Positions 32,733 to 42,799 of a stretch of 64,000 nt of DNA are shown one piece after another. A model generated the notes under the pieces. That model made no database searches and was not told the DNA's origin. It saw only the letters and a program-made list of their open reading frames with translations. A program made the translations under genes and the position numbers. The stretch comes from Amycolatopsis acidicola. Its GTDB lineage: Bacteria; Actinomycetota; Actinomycetes; Mycobacteriales; Pseudonocardiaceae. How positions within the stretch are numbered: position 1 is the stretch's first letter; the number at the start of each line of letters is the position of its first letter. Location: NCBI RefSeq assembly GCF_007713735.2, contig NZ_VMNW02000003.1, positions 1 to 64,000 on the forward strand, given 5' to 3'.

Positions 32733-33962
32733 ATGCGAACAGTCGTCGTCATCTCCGCGATCGCGGTGACCGCAGCGGTCGTGACCGGAGTGGCCGCCGT
32801 CTCGGCGCCCGACTACCAGGTGAGTGTCATGCTCCCGTCCGCCACGAATCTCGTGCCGGGCGGCACGGTGGAGATCAAGGGCTTCTCCGCGGGCAAGGTC
32901 AGTGACATCGAGCCGGTCGGCGGGCAGGCGAAGATCACCATGGAGCTGGATTCGTCCTACGCTCCGCTGCATGACGGCGCGGTGGCGACCGTCCGGTGGA
33001 ATTCTCTCGTGGGCGAGCGGCATCTGGCCATTACCGATGGCCCGTCCGCGAACGTCCAAGTGCCCAGCGGCGGGATGCTGAAGGGGAACATGCCGCAGCC
33101 GATGGAGCTCGACCAGGTGCTGGCGGCACTGGACCCGCCGACGCGGCAGCGGCTGACTTCGCTCATCAACAACCTGCAGCAGACTCTCAACGGTCACGAG
33201 CAGGACCTCAACGCGACAGTGCAGAGTGCGGGGCCGGCGCTGCAGGCGCTCGGTCAAGTGCTGCAGGCGCTTGGCACCGATGGACCGGCGATCTCGGCTC
33301 TCGTGACGCAGGTCGAGCAGATGGTTTCGACGTTGTCCGGCCGGGACGGTCAGGTGCGTGACATCGTCGACCGGCTTTCCGCGCTGAGTGGGAACGTCGT
33401 GCAGCAGCGGCAAGCGCTGGACCAGTCGCTGCAGAAGCTTCCCGGTGCGTTGCAGACCGCCACCGACACCCTTGGTGACGTGCCCGGGGCGGTCGACAAG
33501 ACAGTTCCGTTGCTCGACGATCTCAAACCCGCGACCGACCAGCTCCCCGCTGTCGCCGGGAATCTGAAGCCGGTCCTGCAAGACCTGCGCCCACTGGTGG
33601 CCCAGTTGCGCCCGACGCTCGCGTCGGCACAGACGTTGCTGCAATACACGCCGGGCCTGCTCGACGAGGCCCATGCCGTCGTGCCGGGCGCGACGTCACT
33701 CGTCAGCGACCTGGTGCCTGCCGTCGACTTCCTCCGGCCGTACACCCCGGAGCTGATCGGTTTTCTCACGAACTGGAGTTCCGCGATGTCGAACTACGGC
33801 GGGGACGGGCATTACGCCCGCGTGCTCGCGCAAGTCGGGCTGTCCAGCGTGAACATCAACCCGGGGATCACCCCGCCCGGGTTCAGCACCAGTACTCAGC
33901 CGGCGCCGGGTGCGCTGGTCAACCAGCCGTGGACCGATGCGACGGGCGGTGGGGTGAAATGA
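32733..33962 (+). CDS. mceA: MCE family protein, MceA position
   Basis: 409-aa envelope protein. One N-terminal transmembrane helix (VVVISAIAVTAAVVTGVAAV) precedes the MCE/MlaD domain (about 30-110), which begins VSVMLPSATNLVPGGTVEIK and holds the loop VRWNSLVGERHLAI. The rest is a long helical region with heptad-like Leu/Gln repeats that in MCE complexes builds the tunnel across the periplasm. ATG at 32733 is used, 4 nt after the ATPase stop. The stop overlaps the next gene (ATGA). Confidence 0.93.
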   Translation: MRTVVVISAIAVTAAVVTGVAAVSAPDYQVSVMLPSATNLVPGGTVEIKGFSAGKVSDIEPVGGQAKITMELDSSYAPLHDGAVATVRWNSLVGERHLAITDGPSANVQVPSGGMLKGNMPQPMELDQVLAALDPPTRQRLTSLINNLQQTLNGHEQDLNATVQSAGPALQALGQVLQALGTDGPAISALVTQVEQMVSTLSGRDGQVRDIVDRLSALSGNVVQQRQALDQSLQKLPGALQTATDTLGDVPGAVDKTVPLLDDLKPATDQLPAVAGNLKPVLQDLRPLVAQLRPTLASAQTLLQYTPGLLDEAHAVVPGATSLVSDLVPAVDFLRPYTPELIGFLTNWSSAMSNYGGDGHYARVLAQVGLSSVNINPGITPPGFSTSTQPAPGALVNQPWTDATGGGVK

Positions 33963-35380
33963 CCCGGAAACACCGGCGGCCGCCCGGCAGGTGGCCCGCC
34001 GGCCGGCTGATCGCGGTACTCACGGCCGTGGTGCTCGCGACCTCCGGCTGGATGAGTGTGCTTTCCGAAGGCGACGACTCCGGAGCCGTCGTGGTGGCGG
34101 AGTTCGCCAACGCCAGTCCGTTGCTGACCGGAAGCGACATCAAGGTGCACGGGGTCAAGGTCGGCACTATTTCGTCGATCACGCTCGAGGATGGCAAGGC
34201 GCTCGTCGCGATGAAGCTCGACAACTCCGCGCTGCCGCTGCACCGGGACGCGACAGCACGCGTACGGGCTGTCAGCCTGCTCGGCGAGCGCTACCTGGAC
34301 CTCGACCGCGGCACCGATTCGGCACCCGCGCTCATGCCAGGGGCACGGCTGCCGATCAGCCAGACCTCGCAGAGCACCGACCTCGACCAGGTTCTCGACA
34401 CCATCGACCAGCCGACCGGTGACGCGCTGGCCGAACTGGTCGGCGCACTCGGCGACGGGCTCGACGGCAACGGCCAGAACGCCGCCGCGCTGATCAAGGC
34501 TCTCGGTCCGGCGTTGAACGACACCAACGGCCTGGTGCGGATCCTCGGCCAGCAGAACGGACTGCTCAACAACGTCGTGGACAGGTTGCAGCCGGTGGTG
34601 ACGGCGCTGGCCGCCGACAACGGGCAGAGCATGGACTCCCTCGTCGACAACGCCGCCACGCTCGCCCGTACCGCGGCCGACCGGCAGCAGAACCTGGAGA
34701 GCACGCTCGCCGGGCTGCCGCAGACGCTGACCGACGCCCGCCAAGTCTTGGGTTCCCTGACGGGCACCGCGCAGCAGACGACCCCGACGCTCGCCTCGCT
34801 GCGCCCGGCCACGGACAACCTGACCGCCATCAGCCAGGAGATCACCCAGTTCACGGCGAGTGCGGATCCCGCGCTGTCCGCCGCGGAGCCGGTGCTGGAC
34901 AAGGCGAAGGACCTGCTGGATCAGGCTCGCCCCGTGACCGACGCGCTGCGCGCCGCCGGACCGGCCTTGCGCAGCGTGGCTGCCGACGCGCAGCCCATCG
35001 TGACCGCGGTGGCGGGCAACTTCCAGAACGTGCTGAACTTCCTGCGGTACTGGGCGCTGACAACCAACGGCTATGACGGAATCTCGCACTACTTCCGCGG
35101 CCACGTGACGTTCGACGCCAGCATCGCGGCCGGGCATCTCCTCGGCCCGGACGTGAGTGTCCCGCCGCTGAACCAGCCGCCCCCACCCGTCGCCGGTGCC
35201 GCGCCACAGCAATCCGCTCCGGGAGGCGTGGACGGCATCATCTCCAACCTGCTGGGCGCACAAGGAGGCGCGCCTACCGGATTGCTCGCCCCACAGGCGG
35301 CGCCTGGTGACAGCGCCACCGGCCTCGACCAGACCCAGGAGTCCGGTGCCCTGCAGTTCCTCCTGGGAGGCGGGAAATGA
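33959..35380 (+). CDS. mceB: MCE family protein, MceB position
   Basis: 473-aa MCE protein, longest of the six. Basic cytosolic start, signal-anchor helix (LIAVLTAVVLATSGWMSVL), MCE domain with VVVAEFANASPLLTGSDIKV and VRAVSLLGERYLDLDRG, a long helical rod and a Pro/Gly/Gln-rich C-terminus of about 80 residues, probably unstructured. ATGA overlap with MceA. In MCE importers one copy of each of six proteins forms a heterohexamer; this one takes the second place. Confidence 0.93.
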   Translation: MTRKHRRPPGRWPAGRLIAVLTAVVLATSGWMSVLSEGDDSGAVVVAEFANASPLLTGSDIKVHGVKVGTISSITLEDGKALVAMKLDNSALPLHRDATARVRAVSLLGERYLDLDRGTDSAPALMPGARLPISQTSQSTDLDQVLDTIDQPTGDALAELVGALGDGLDGNGQNAAALIKALGPALNDTNGLVRILGQQNGLLNNVVDRLQPVVTALAADNGQSMDSLVDNAATLARTAADRQQNLESTLAGLPQTLTDARQVLGSLTGTAQQTTPTLASLRPATDNLTAISQEITQFTASADPALSAAEPVLDKAKDLLDQARPVTDALRAAGPALRSVAADAQPIVTAVAGNFQNVLNFLRYWALTTNGYDGISHYFRGHVTFDASIAAGHLLGPDVSVPPLNQPPPPVAGAAPQQSAPGGVDGIISNLLGAQGGAPTGLLAPQAAPGDSATGLDQTQESGALQFLLGGGK

Positions 35381-36651
35381 AGGCGAAAAAGCGTTCAGTG
35401 GTGATCGGCGGTCTTGTCGTGGTGTTGTTCGTCGGCGCGGTGCTGTTCGCGGTCAACGCGCAGCACGGTCTGCCGGGCAGCACGGAAACCACTGTGCAGG
35501 CCGCATTCGACGACGTCGGTTCGTTGCGAGCCGGGGACGAGGTGCGGATCGCCGGCGTGCGCGTGGGCCAGGTCGGCAAGATAACGTTGTCCGGTGGGAA
35601 AGCCATCGCGGAACTGGAACTGTCCGGAGTGGACAACGTGTACCGCAACGCCACCGCGAACACCGCGTCGGTGGGTGCCCGTTCGGCGCTGGGGCTGAAG
35701 TTCGTCAACCTGGAACCCGGCACTCCCGATGCCGGGGTCATCCCGCCCGACCAAGTGATCCCCTCGTCGAAAACGACCGGCGCGCAGGACATCACCGACC
35801 TGCTGACCGTGCTCGACCAGCCGACCCGCGACGCGCTCGGTTCCACGCTGCGCGAGACCGGTAACGGGATGGCAGGTCAGGGCGGAAACCTCAGTGACGC
35901 GCTCAAAAACCTGCCGCAGGAGTTACCCGACCTGGCTGCGGTGTCGCGGGCACTGTCGGCGGACGGGGGAGCCGACACGACGCAGATGCTCACCGCGCTG
36001 GATTCTTTTGCCGGTCGCTTCAGCGGGCAGCAGGACCAGATCGCTGCCCTGGTGCGAAACCTGAACACGACGCTCGGCGCGGTCGGCGTGGACGGCGGCG
36101 CGCCGCTCGGCGAGAGCATCGACCATGCTCCGGCCACCTTGCAGGACGTCCGGGGTGCGCTCGACGCCTTGAAGCAGCCACTGGCCGACACACGATCGGC
36201 AATGACGAACCTGCGCGACGGGGCGCAGGCGCTCGGCCAGGCAACGCCGGATGTCCGTGGTGTACTCCGGGAAGCGGTGCCGCCGCTCGCCAAGGTGCCG
36301 GCCATCGCAGACCAGGCTCAGCCGGCCGAAGAAGGGCTCACCAAGGTGCTCACCGATGCGCGCCCGCTCGCGCCGCGCGTCACCGGCGCCGTCACGACGG
36401 CGGCCGACCCGCTGGCGGTGATGGCGCCGTACGCACCGGAGATCAGTGATTTCTTCACTTACATTTCCCGTGCACTCAGCGACGGGGATGACGCGGGGCA
36501 CTGGGCGCGATTCATGGTCCTGCCCAGCCCGGAGATGGTGACGGGTCTGGTACCGGGTCTGAAGGCGCCGCTGACCCAGCGCGACCCTTACGCGGCTCCC
36601 GGCCAGGCGGCCAACGAACGGAATTCGGCACTGCTCGGAGGCGCCAAGTGA
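35377..36651 (+). CDS. mceC: MCE family protein, MceC position
   Basis: 424-aa MCE protein: signal anchor (VVIGGLVVVLFVGAVLFAV), MCE domain starting TVQAAFDDVGSLRAGDEVRI with VGARSALGLKFVNLEPG, then a helical rod, and a C-terminal tail. ATGA overlap with MceB and GTGA overlap with MceD. No extra domain. Confidence 0.93.
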   Translation: MKAKKRSVVIGGLVVVLFVGAVLFAVNAQHGLPGSTETTVQAAFDDVGSLRAGDEVRIAGVRVGQVGKITLSGGKAIAELELSGVDNVYRNATANTASVGARSALGLKFVNLEPGTPDAGVIPPDQVIPSSKTTGAQDITDLLTVLDQPTRDALGSTLRETGNGMAGQGGNLSDALKNLPQELPDLAAVSRALSADGGADTTQMLTALDSFAGRFSGQQDQIAALVRNLNTTLGAVGVDGGAPLGESIDHAPATLQDVRGALDALKQPLADTRSAMTNLRDGAQALGQATPDVRGVLREAVPPLAKVPAIADQAQPAEEGLTKVLTDARPLAPRVTGAVTTAADPLAVMAPYAPEISDFFTYISRALSDGDDAGHWARFMVLPSPEMVTGLVPGLKAPLTQRDPYAAPGQAANERNSALLGGAK

Positions 36652-37940
36652 AGGCCACATCCGTCACGCCGCTGCGGCTGGGGATCCTGCTGATCGCGGT
36701 CACCGCCGTCGTCGCGGTGCTGATCTTCTGGAAGGACCGGATCACCGTCGCGCTCACGCCGACCTCCACGATCAAAGTGCACCTCGCCGAGAACTACGGC
36801 ATGTCGCCGTACGCCAGCCGGGTCAAGGTCGCCGGCGTCGAAGTCGGGCAGGTGACCGATGTCCAGCCGGAGCCCGGCGGTGCGCTCGTCACCGTCGAGG
36901 TGGACACCGATGTGCCGGGAAAACTGCGGACCCAGCCTTCGGGGCAGGTGCGCCCGACGACTTTGCTCGGGGGCAACTACTTCCTCGATCTCGTTCCCGG
37001 CGGGCCGCCCGGCCCGTTCACCGGCGACATCCCCAAGGAGCGCACGTCGGTTCCCGTGGAGATGGACAAGATCAGCCGGACGCTGCAACCCGACACTCTC
37101 ACTTCGTTGCAGGGTGACCTGCGCGACCTCGACGGCGTGCTGTCCGGCGATGGCCGCACGGCGTTGCAGGACCTGGCCGCGGACGCACCCGGCGCACTGC
37201 GGCCCGCGGGACCCGTGCTGCAAGCCTTGCAGGGCACCGAACCCGACAGCGATCTGCCGAACCTGGTCAGCGGGCTGGAGCAGACGGCCGCGGCACTGAC
37301 CTCGCAACAGGGGCAGCTCGACTCCATTGTGAACGGTCTGGACAAGACGAGCGACGTGCTCGGCGACCGCTCCCACGATCTCAGCCAGGCGATAGCGAAC
37401 CTGCCCGCGACACTCGATTCGACGACCACCGGACTGTCCAAACTAGACACTTCGCTGCACAAGCTCGGGGACACCGCGGGCCCGGCACGCCCGGTCGCGA
37501 CTGAACTCGACACCGCCCTGCAGCACCTCAATCCGGTGCTGGCGAAGCTGCGGCCACTGGTGAACAAGACCAACAACCTGCTCGTCGACGCGCGCCCGCT
37601 CGTCGACGAGCTGACACCTACGGCTCAGCAAGCGACCGCCGTCCTGCAGGACGTGCAGGGGCCGGTTCTGGACCGGCTCAACGGACCGATCAAGTCCACC
37701 GTGCTCTCGCCGTATCACGGCACCGGCCACTACGAGGGCAGTGGCACCGACGATCCGTTCTACAAGGAACTCGCCTACCTGGTCACCGGAATGGACCGGC
37801 TGGCCCAGGTGACCGATGCCAACGGCGCCACGATCGGCTACGGGATCGGCCTCAGCCCGGGCACCGTGGGCGGCTTGCCGATCAGCCTCGAGCAGTTGTT
37901 CGGGAACCTGACCGGCATCGGACAAAAGGGGAGTCGCTGA
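36648..37940 (+). CDS. mceD: MCE family protein, MceD position
   Basis: 430-aa MCE protein beginning with GTG that overlaps the MceC stop. Signal anchor LGILLIAVTAVVAVLIFW; MCE domain with IKVHLAENYGMSPYASRVKV and VRPTTLLGGNYFLDLVPGG; helical rod; a C-terminal segment (SPYHGTGHYEGSGTDDPFYK) typical of the D-position proteins. Gap to MceE is 1 nt. Confidence 0.93.
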   Translation: MKATSVTPLRLGILLIAVTAVVAVLIFWKDRITVALTPTSTIKVHLAENYGMSPYASRVKVAGVEVGQVTDVQPEPGGALVTVEVDTDVPGKLRTQPSGQVRPTTLLGGNYFLDLVPGGPPGPFTGDIPKERTSVPVEMDKISRTLQPDTLTSLQGDLRDLDGVLSGDGRTALQDLAADAPGALRPAGPVLQALQGTEPDSDLPNLVSGLEQTAAALTSQQGQLDSIVNGLDKTSDVLGDRSHDLSQAIANLPATLDSTTTGLSKLDTSLHKLGDTAGPARPVATELDTALQHLNPVLAKLRPLVNKTNNLLVDARPLVDELTPTAQQATAVLQDVQGPVLDRLNGPIKSTVLSPYHGTGHYEGSGTDDPFYKELAYLVTGMDRLAQVTDANGATIGYGIGLSPGTVGGLPISLEQLFGNLTGIGQKGSR

Positions 37941-37941
37941 G

Positions 37942-39198
37942 ATGAGCGCACTGACGCGCCGCGCGCGCCGTTCCTGGCAACGGCTCCGCACTGAACCGAA
38001 GCTGGGACGCAATGTGTCCCTGCTGGTGGTACTGCTCCTCCTGGCAGCGGTTTCGGGTGGCTACATCCTTTCCCACCAGGGGTCGGGTCTCACGAACTGG
38101 CCCTGGAGCGACCGCTTCACGTTCCACGCCGAGTTCGCCGACGCGCAAGGAGTGGCGGCGGGCCAGGGACAGGAGGTGCGCATCGCCGGGGTCACGGTGG
38201 GCGCGATCCAGTCCGCTTCGGTGAGCCAGGACGGCACGGCGGACCTCGAGCTGGGCATCGACAGCAAGTACCGGGTATACGACAACGCGACCCTCGTGCT
38301 GCGGCCGAAGAGCCCGCTCAACGAGATGTACGTCGAGATCAACCCCGGTGGCCCGCCGGGAAAGCAGGTGACGGACGGCCAGACTCTCCCAGTCGGCAAC
38401 ACCCGCAGCCCGGTCACCATCGACCAGGTCACCCAGCACCTCGACGACAACACGAGGCAAGCACTGGGTGCACTGGTGAACGAGGCGGACACCGCGCTCG
38501 CGGACGCGCCGCAAACGCTTCCGTCCGGGCTGACCGCGACGGACCAGGTGATGCGGTCGCTGCAGCCGGTGGTCACCGCGCTCAACACCCGTCGGGAGAC
38601 GCTGGCGCAGCTCGTGCACGCGATTTCCGTGGTGTCGCAGAGTGTTGGCGGGAACGACTCGCGGCTGACCGAGCTCGCGGCGAACCTGCAACGAACCCTG
38701 GACACGCTGAGCAACCAGAGCAGCCCGCTCAACGACTCGCTGCAGCAGCTCCCGGACCTGACCACCCAGCTCAAGCAAGCGACCGACGCGGTCTCGCAGC
38801 TGACCACCCAGCTGGACCCCACACTGGACGATCTCCGGAACGCCAGCTCTTCGCTGCCCGGTGCGCTGGACAAACTGAGCGGTACCGCGGACAAGATCGG
38901 CTCGGTGGCGGACAAGGCCACGCCTGTCGTCGACCAAGCGGGCCCGGTGGTTGCGGATCTGCGGCCGCTCGTCGGCGACGTCAACGCGGCCCTGCCGGAC
39001 TTGAAACAGATCACCAGCCAGCTCAATCCCGTGACGGCGGCTCTCGTGCCCTACCTGCCCGACCTGCAGGCGTTCGTCTACAACACCGCGTCGGCCACCA
39101 GCGTGGTGGACGGTTCCGGCGGCATGCTGCGCGGGATCGGGCAGGTCGGGCCGGACACGATCCCGTTGCTGCGCACCCTCGGCCAGTCGGGCAGGTGA
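37942..39198 (+). CDS. mceE: MCE family protein, MceE position (no lipobox)
   Basis: 418-aa MCE protein. Signal anchor NVSLLVVLLLLAAVSGGYIL, MCE domain with FTFHAEFADAQGVAAGQGQE and VLRPKSPLNEMYVEINPGG, long helical rod. In mycobacteria MceE is usually a lipoprotein with a cysteine after the signal peptide; here no cysteine is found in that region, so it seems to be membrane-anchored like the others. Next gene starts 7 nt later. Confidence 0.92.
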   Translation: MSALTRRARRSWQRLRTEPKLGRNVSLLVVLLLLAAVSGGYILSHQGSGLTNWPWSDRFTFHAEFADAQGVAAGQGQEVRIAGVTVGAIQSASVSQDGTADLELGIDSKYRVYDNATLVLRPKSPLNEMYVEINPGGPPGKQVTDGQTLPVGNTRSPVTIDQVTQHLDDNTRQALGALVNEADTALADAPQTLPSGLTATDQVMRSLQPVVTALNTRRETLAQLVHAISVVSQSVGGNDSRLTELAANLQRTLDTLSNQSSPLNDSLQQLPDLTTQLKQATDAVSQLTTQLDPTLDDLRNASSSLPGALDKLSGTADKIGSVADKATPVVDQAGPVVADLRPLVGDVNAALPDLKQITSQLNPVTAALVPYLPDLQAFVYNTASATSVVDGSGGMLRGIGQVGPDTIPLLRTLGQSGR

Positions 39199-39205
39199 GG
39201 CTCTC

Positions 39206-40495
39206 ATGAAGATCAAGAAGTCACTGCTTCCGCACATCCAGCTGGCCGTCGTGCTCGCGTTCGTCGCGGCGTGCGTGACGTTCTTCGGCTACCTCTGGGT
39301 CGGTTCCGGCGGCGGTATCCCGCTCGTGACCGGCAAGGGATACCGGGTGTCGCTGGACATCCCGCACGTGTCCAACCTCGTGCGTGGGTCCGACGTGATG
39401 TCCGCCGGGGTGAAGATCGGCACGGTCGCCGACGTCCACGTCGACGGTAACCAGGCCTCGGTGATGATGCAGCTCGACGGCGGGCCGCGACCGTTGCACG
39501 AAGGGGCCGCGGTCGTCGTGCGGTACAAGACGCTGCTCGAGGAGACGTTCCTCGAAGTCACCGACGGGACGGGTGCGCCGATCGCCGACGGATCGCGGCT
39601 CCCGGCGGGATCGGGCAAGCCGGCCGTCGAGCTGAACGACGTGCTCAACAGCCTGGACCAGCCGACGCGCGACGCGCTCGCGGGTTCGATCCGCTCGCTC
39701 GGGGCCGCGACCGCGGACGGCCGCGACAGCATCTCGGCCGCGCTGTCCGGGCTCGGGGACGCGGCAAGACAGGGCAAGGACGCGCTGGGCGCGCTCGCGG
39801 CGCAGTCCGACCAGTTGCAACAGCTCACCGGTGACACGGCCAGCCTGGTCGCCGCGCTCGACAGCCGGCAGGGCCAGATCGCGCAGCTCGTGACCGACGC
39901 CGAACAGCTGACTTCGGTTACCGCGGCCGGAAAGGACGATCTGACTTCGGTCATGCGTGAGCTGCCCGGGCTGCTCGACAAGGCGCGCAGCGCGAGCACC
40001 GGACTCACGCAGCTTTCGCAGTCGCTGGCTCCCGTCGCCGCGAACCTGAAGACCGCGGCACCCGATGTCAGTGCGGCACTGCAACAACTGCCCCAGACCG
40101 CCGCCGATCTGCGGCGGCTGCTGCCTTCGCTGAACGGCGTGCTCGACACCGCGTCGCCGACGCTGGCCCGGGTGCCCGTTGTCGCGAGTGATGCGGACGC
40201 ACTGATTCCGCCGGCGGACGTCGCCTTGCGTGATGTCAACCCGATGCTGTCGTACCTGGCGCCCTACGGGCACGAGATCACCGGGTTCTTCGTCAACTTC
40301 GGACAGTCGCTGAACACCCAGAACGGGGTGCTGAAGATGACGCTGGTGGTCAACGAGCAGAGTGCCTCCGGCCTGCCCTTGACGACGAATCCCCCGTTGT
40401 TCGACCGGAACAACCCGTACCCGGCCGCGGGGTCGCTGAACGATCCCAAGTCGTTCTCCGGCCAGTACCCGCGTGTCCAGCAAGAAGGCAAGTAA
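39206..40495 (+). CDS. mceF: MCE family protein, MceF position
   Basis: 429-aa MCE protein, the sixth and last of the set. Signal anchor IQLAVVLAFVAACVTFFGYL; MCE domain with YRVSLDIPHVSNLVRGSDVM and VRYKTLLEETFLEVTDG; helical rod; short C-terminal tail. The gene abuts the MmpL-like gene without a gap (stop at 40495, ATG at 40496), so the RND protein is part of the same operon. Confidence 0.93.
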   Translation: MKIKKSLLPHIQLAVVLAFVAACVTFFGYLWVGSGGGIPLVTGKGYRVSLDIPHVSNLVRGSDVMSAGVKIGTVADVHVDGNQASVMMQLDGGPRPLHEGAAVVVRYKTLLEETFLEVTDGTGAPIADGSRLPAGSGKPAVELNDVLNSLDQPTRDALAGSIRSLGAATADGRDSISAALSGLGDAARQGKDALGALAAQSDQLQQLTGDTASLVAALDSRQGQIAQLVTDAEQLTSVTAAGKDDLTSVMRELPGLLDKARSASTGLTQLSQSLAPVAANLKTAAPDVSAALQQLPQTAADLRRLLPSLNGVLDTASPTLARVPVVASDADALIPPADVALRDVNPMLSYLAPYGHEITGFFVNFGQSLNTQNGVLKMTLVVNEQSASGLPLTTNPPLFDRNNPYPAAGSLNDPKSFSGQYPRVQQEGK

Positions 40496-42799
40496 ATGAA
40501 GGCCAGGGCCCGGCGGATCCTGTCCGCGGTGCGTCATCCGACGCGCCGCGGGGCGTTCGCGGTACTCGCCGTACTCGCCGTACTCGTCGTCGGTGGTTTC
40601 GTGGCCGGCGGCGCTGCGCGGTTACGGGTGCAGACGGATCTGGACTCCTTTCTGCCCCGGGACGATCCGGAGCTGACCCAGTTCGACTCCGTGTCCCGCG
40701 TGTTCGGTGCGGACCCGATCGTCGTGCTGGTCCGGGCGCACCAGCCGGGGCAGCAACTGGACGAGGCGCACCTGTTGCCCCTACTCGGGCTCGAGGGCAA
40801 GCTGTCCCAGCTCCCCGATGTCGCTGCGGTCTACGGTCCGGGCACGACGCTCAACCAGATCGCGGGGCAGACACAGCTCCTGCTCGCCGAGCTCACCGGC
40901 CGGCGTGACGGGATCCAGAGCCAGGCCGTCGATGCCGCAAAACAGCGCGGCGCCTCCGATTCGGCGGCACAGGAGGCAGGTCAGGAAGCCTTGCGGCAGT
41001 TCGATCTCCGCTACGGCCCGCTGCTGGTGCAGGCGATGCCCGCAGGTCTGCCCACCCTGCACAACCCTGGCTTCGTCCGTTCGGTCGTCTACGACACGCA
41101 GGGGAAGCCCAAGGGGCAGTGGCGCTTCATCATCCCCAGCGCCGACTCGGCCGCCGTCCTCATTCGCCCGCGTCAGGGCCTGGACGAGACTGCCGCGAAG
41201 TCCCTTGTGGACAGTGTCCGGTCGACGGTGGCCGACGCGAAGCTCGACGCGGCACAGGTACAGGTATCCGGCGTCCCGGTGATCATCTCGGCACTCGGTG
41301 ACGAGGTGCGCGGTGAGATCCCGTTGCTCGGCGGGATCGCGGTGCTGGCACTGGCCGGCTGCTTCCTCCTGGTGCCCTGGACGCGATGGCGGCGCCGGCT
41401 TTTGCCGGTCGCGACGACGTTGCTGGCCGTGGCGATGACGCTGGCGATCTTCGGCTGGCTGGACAAACCGGTCTCACTGGGTGTGGTGGCCTTCCTGCCG
41501 GTGTTGTTGGGCATCGGCAGCTACTACCCGACCTATTTCGCTCAGCACGCGAGATGGCGGATGGTGTTCGTCGTGGTCACGGCGAGCGCGGCCAGCTTCG
41601 CGACGCTGACCCTCTCGCCGATGCCGTTCATCTCGGACCTGGGACTGGCCATGTCCGTTGGTGTGCTGCTCGCGGCCGGAACCGGGTTCGTCCTGCTCGG
41701 ACGCCACCCGCGGGAGGAAGACTCCGAACCGGGACGAACCGCACCTCGCGCGCGGCGGCACACCAGGTCGACCGTCCTGGCCGCCGGGCTCGTGGTCGGG
41801 GCACTCGGCTGGGCGGCCTTGCCCGGCATGCCGTTGGAAGGCAGCTTCGAGAAGCTCGCGGCAGGATTGCCCGCGTTGTCGGACGCCAGGGACGTCGAAT
41901 CCGTGATGGGTTCCTCAGGGGAGCTCGACGTGGTGCTCGACGGGGGAGATGCCCTTGCTCCGCAGGCGATCGCGTGGGCGCAGCAGGCCCAGAACGTCGC
42001 CGTGTCCCGGTATGGTGATCAGCTTCGTCCGGTGGTTTCGCCGCCGACACTGCTGCCTTTCCTCGGCGCGGCACCGAACGCGGACCAGATACAGGCGGGA
42101 GTTCGCCTGCTGCCGAAGTACCTCACCGGCGCGGTGTTCAGCGACGACAACAAGACGGCGCTGCTCAGCTTCGGTGTCCGGTTCGACGACATGGGCTCGC
42201 TGCAGCACGTCCGCGACGACCTGGCCGCCTCCCTGCCTCCGCCGCCCGCCGGCTATCACGTGGAGATCACCGGCTTGCCCGCCGTCGCCGTCCGGGGCAA
42301 CGAGCTGCTTTCCGGAGACCGGGTGCTGATGAACCTCGCGGGCATCGTCGCGGCCGGCTCCGTGCTCGCGCTCGGTCTGCGCCGCCGCGCTGACGCAGGG
42401 CGGGCAGTGCTCGCCGCGGCGATCGCGACGGGTGCCGGTCTGGCCGGCATGCACCTGGCGGGGGTTCCGCTGAGCCCGGTAACCGTCGGGCTCGGTTCCC
42501 TCACCGCGGCGGTCGGCTGTGAGTTCACTGTGCTGCTCGCCGAGTCGGCCCGCCGGAACAGTCGCACGTTGCGGCGGTCGGTCGGGCTGGCGGCATTGAC
42601 CTCGGCGGTCGGCTACACCGTGCTTTCCTTCTCCGGATTGACGGCGATCCGGGAGTTCGGCCTGCTGCTCGCCGGCTCGGTCCTGCTCGCGCTCGCCGCC
42701 GCCGCGTGCGTCGTGTGGGCGACGGTGGGCAGACCCGGGCGAGGAACGGAAACCGCAGACATCCCCGAAGTTCGCAAGCCCATGGTTGGAGTTCGATGA
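40496..42799 (+). CDS. MmpL-like RND superfamily transporter
   Basis: 767-aa inner-membrane protein with about 12 helices in two RND repeats. The first has an extracytoplasmic domain after helix 1 (LRVQTDLDSFLPRDDPELTQ) and a second follows after helix 7 (MPLEGSFEKLAAGLPALSDA). The helix-4 region (SPMPFISDLGLAMSVGVLLA) is characteristic of MMPL/HAE3 proteins. It directly follows MceF, which is unusual: typical mce operons continue with Mce-associated membrane proteins. A role in moving substrate into or away from the MCE tunnel is inferred from linkage. Confidence 0.88.
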   Translation: MKARARRILSAVRHPTRRGAFAVLAVLAVLVVGGFVAGGAARLRVQTDLDSFLPRDDPELTQFDSVSRVFGADPIVVLVRAHQPGQQLDEAHLLPLLGLEGKLSQLPDVAAVYGPGTTLNQIAGQTQLLLAELTGRRDGIQSQAVDAAKQRGASDSAAQEAGQEALRQFDLRYGPLLVQAMPAGLPTLHNPGFVRSVVYDTQGKPKGQWRFIIPSADSAAVLIRPRQGLDETAAKSLVDSVRSTVADAKLDAAQVQVSGVPVIISALGDEVRGEIPLLGGIAVLALAGCFLLVPWTRWRRRLLPVATTLLAVAMTLAIFGWLDKPVSLGVVAFLPVLLGIGSYYPTYFAQHARWRMVFVVVTASAASFATLTLSPMPFISDLGLAMSVGVLLAAGTGFVLLGRHPREEDSEPGRTAPRARRHTRSTVLAAGLVVGALGWAALPGMPLEGSFEKLAAGLPALSDARDVESVMGSSGELDVVLDGGDALAPQAIAWAQQAQNVAVSRYGDQLRPVVSPPTLLPFLGAAPNADQIQAGVRLLPKYLTGAVFSDDNKTALLSFGVRFDDMGSLQHVRDDLAASLPPPPAGYHVEITGLPAVAVRGNELLSGDRVLMNLAGIVAAGSVLALGLRRRADAGRAVLAAAIATGAGLAGMHLAGVPLSPVTVGLGSLTAAVGCEFTVLLAESARRNSRTLRRSVGLAALTSAVGYTVLSFSGLTAIREFGLLLAGSVLLALAAAACVVWATVGRPGRGTETADIPEVRKPMVGVR

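Noticed and set aside
33896-35263. Long minus-strand frame (about 455 codons) opposite mceB, and similar ones opposite all mce genes
   Set aside because: The plus strand codes for recognisable MCE proteins with tight operon overlaps; the antisense frames are Arg/His/Gln-rich and result from high GC at third positions.
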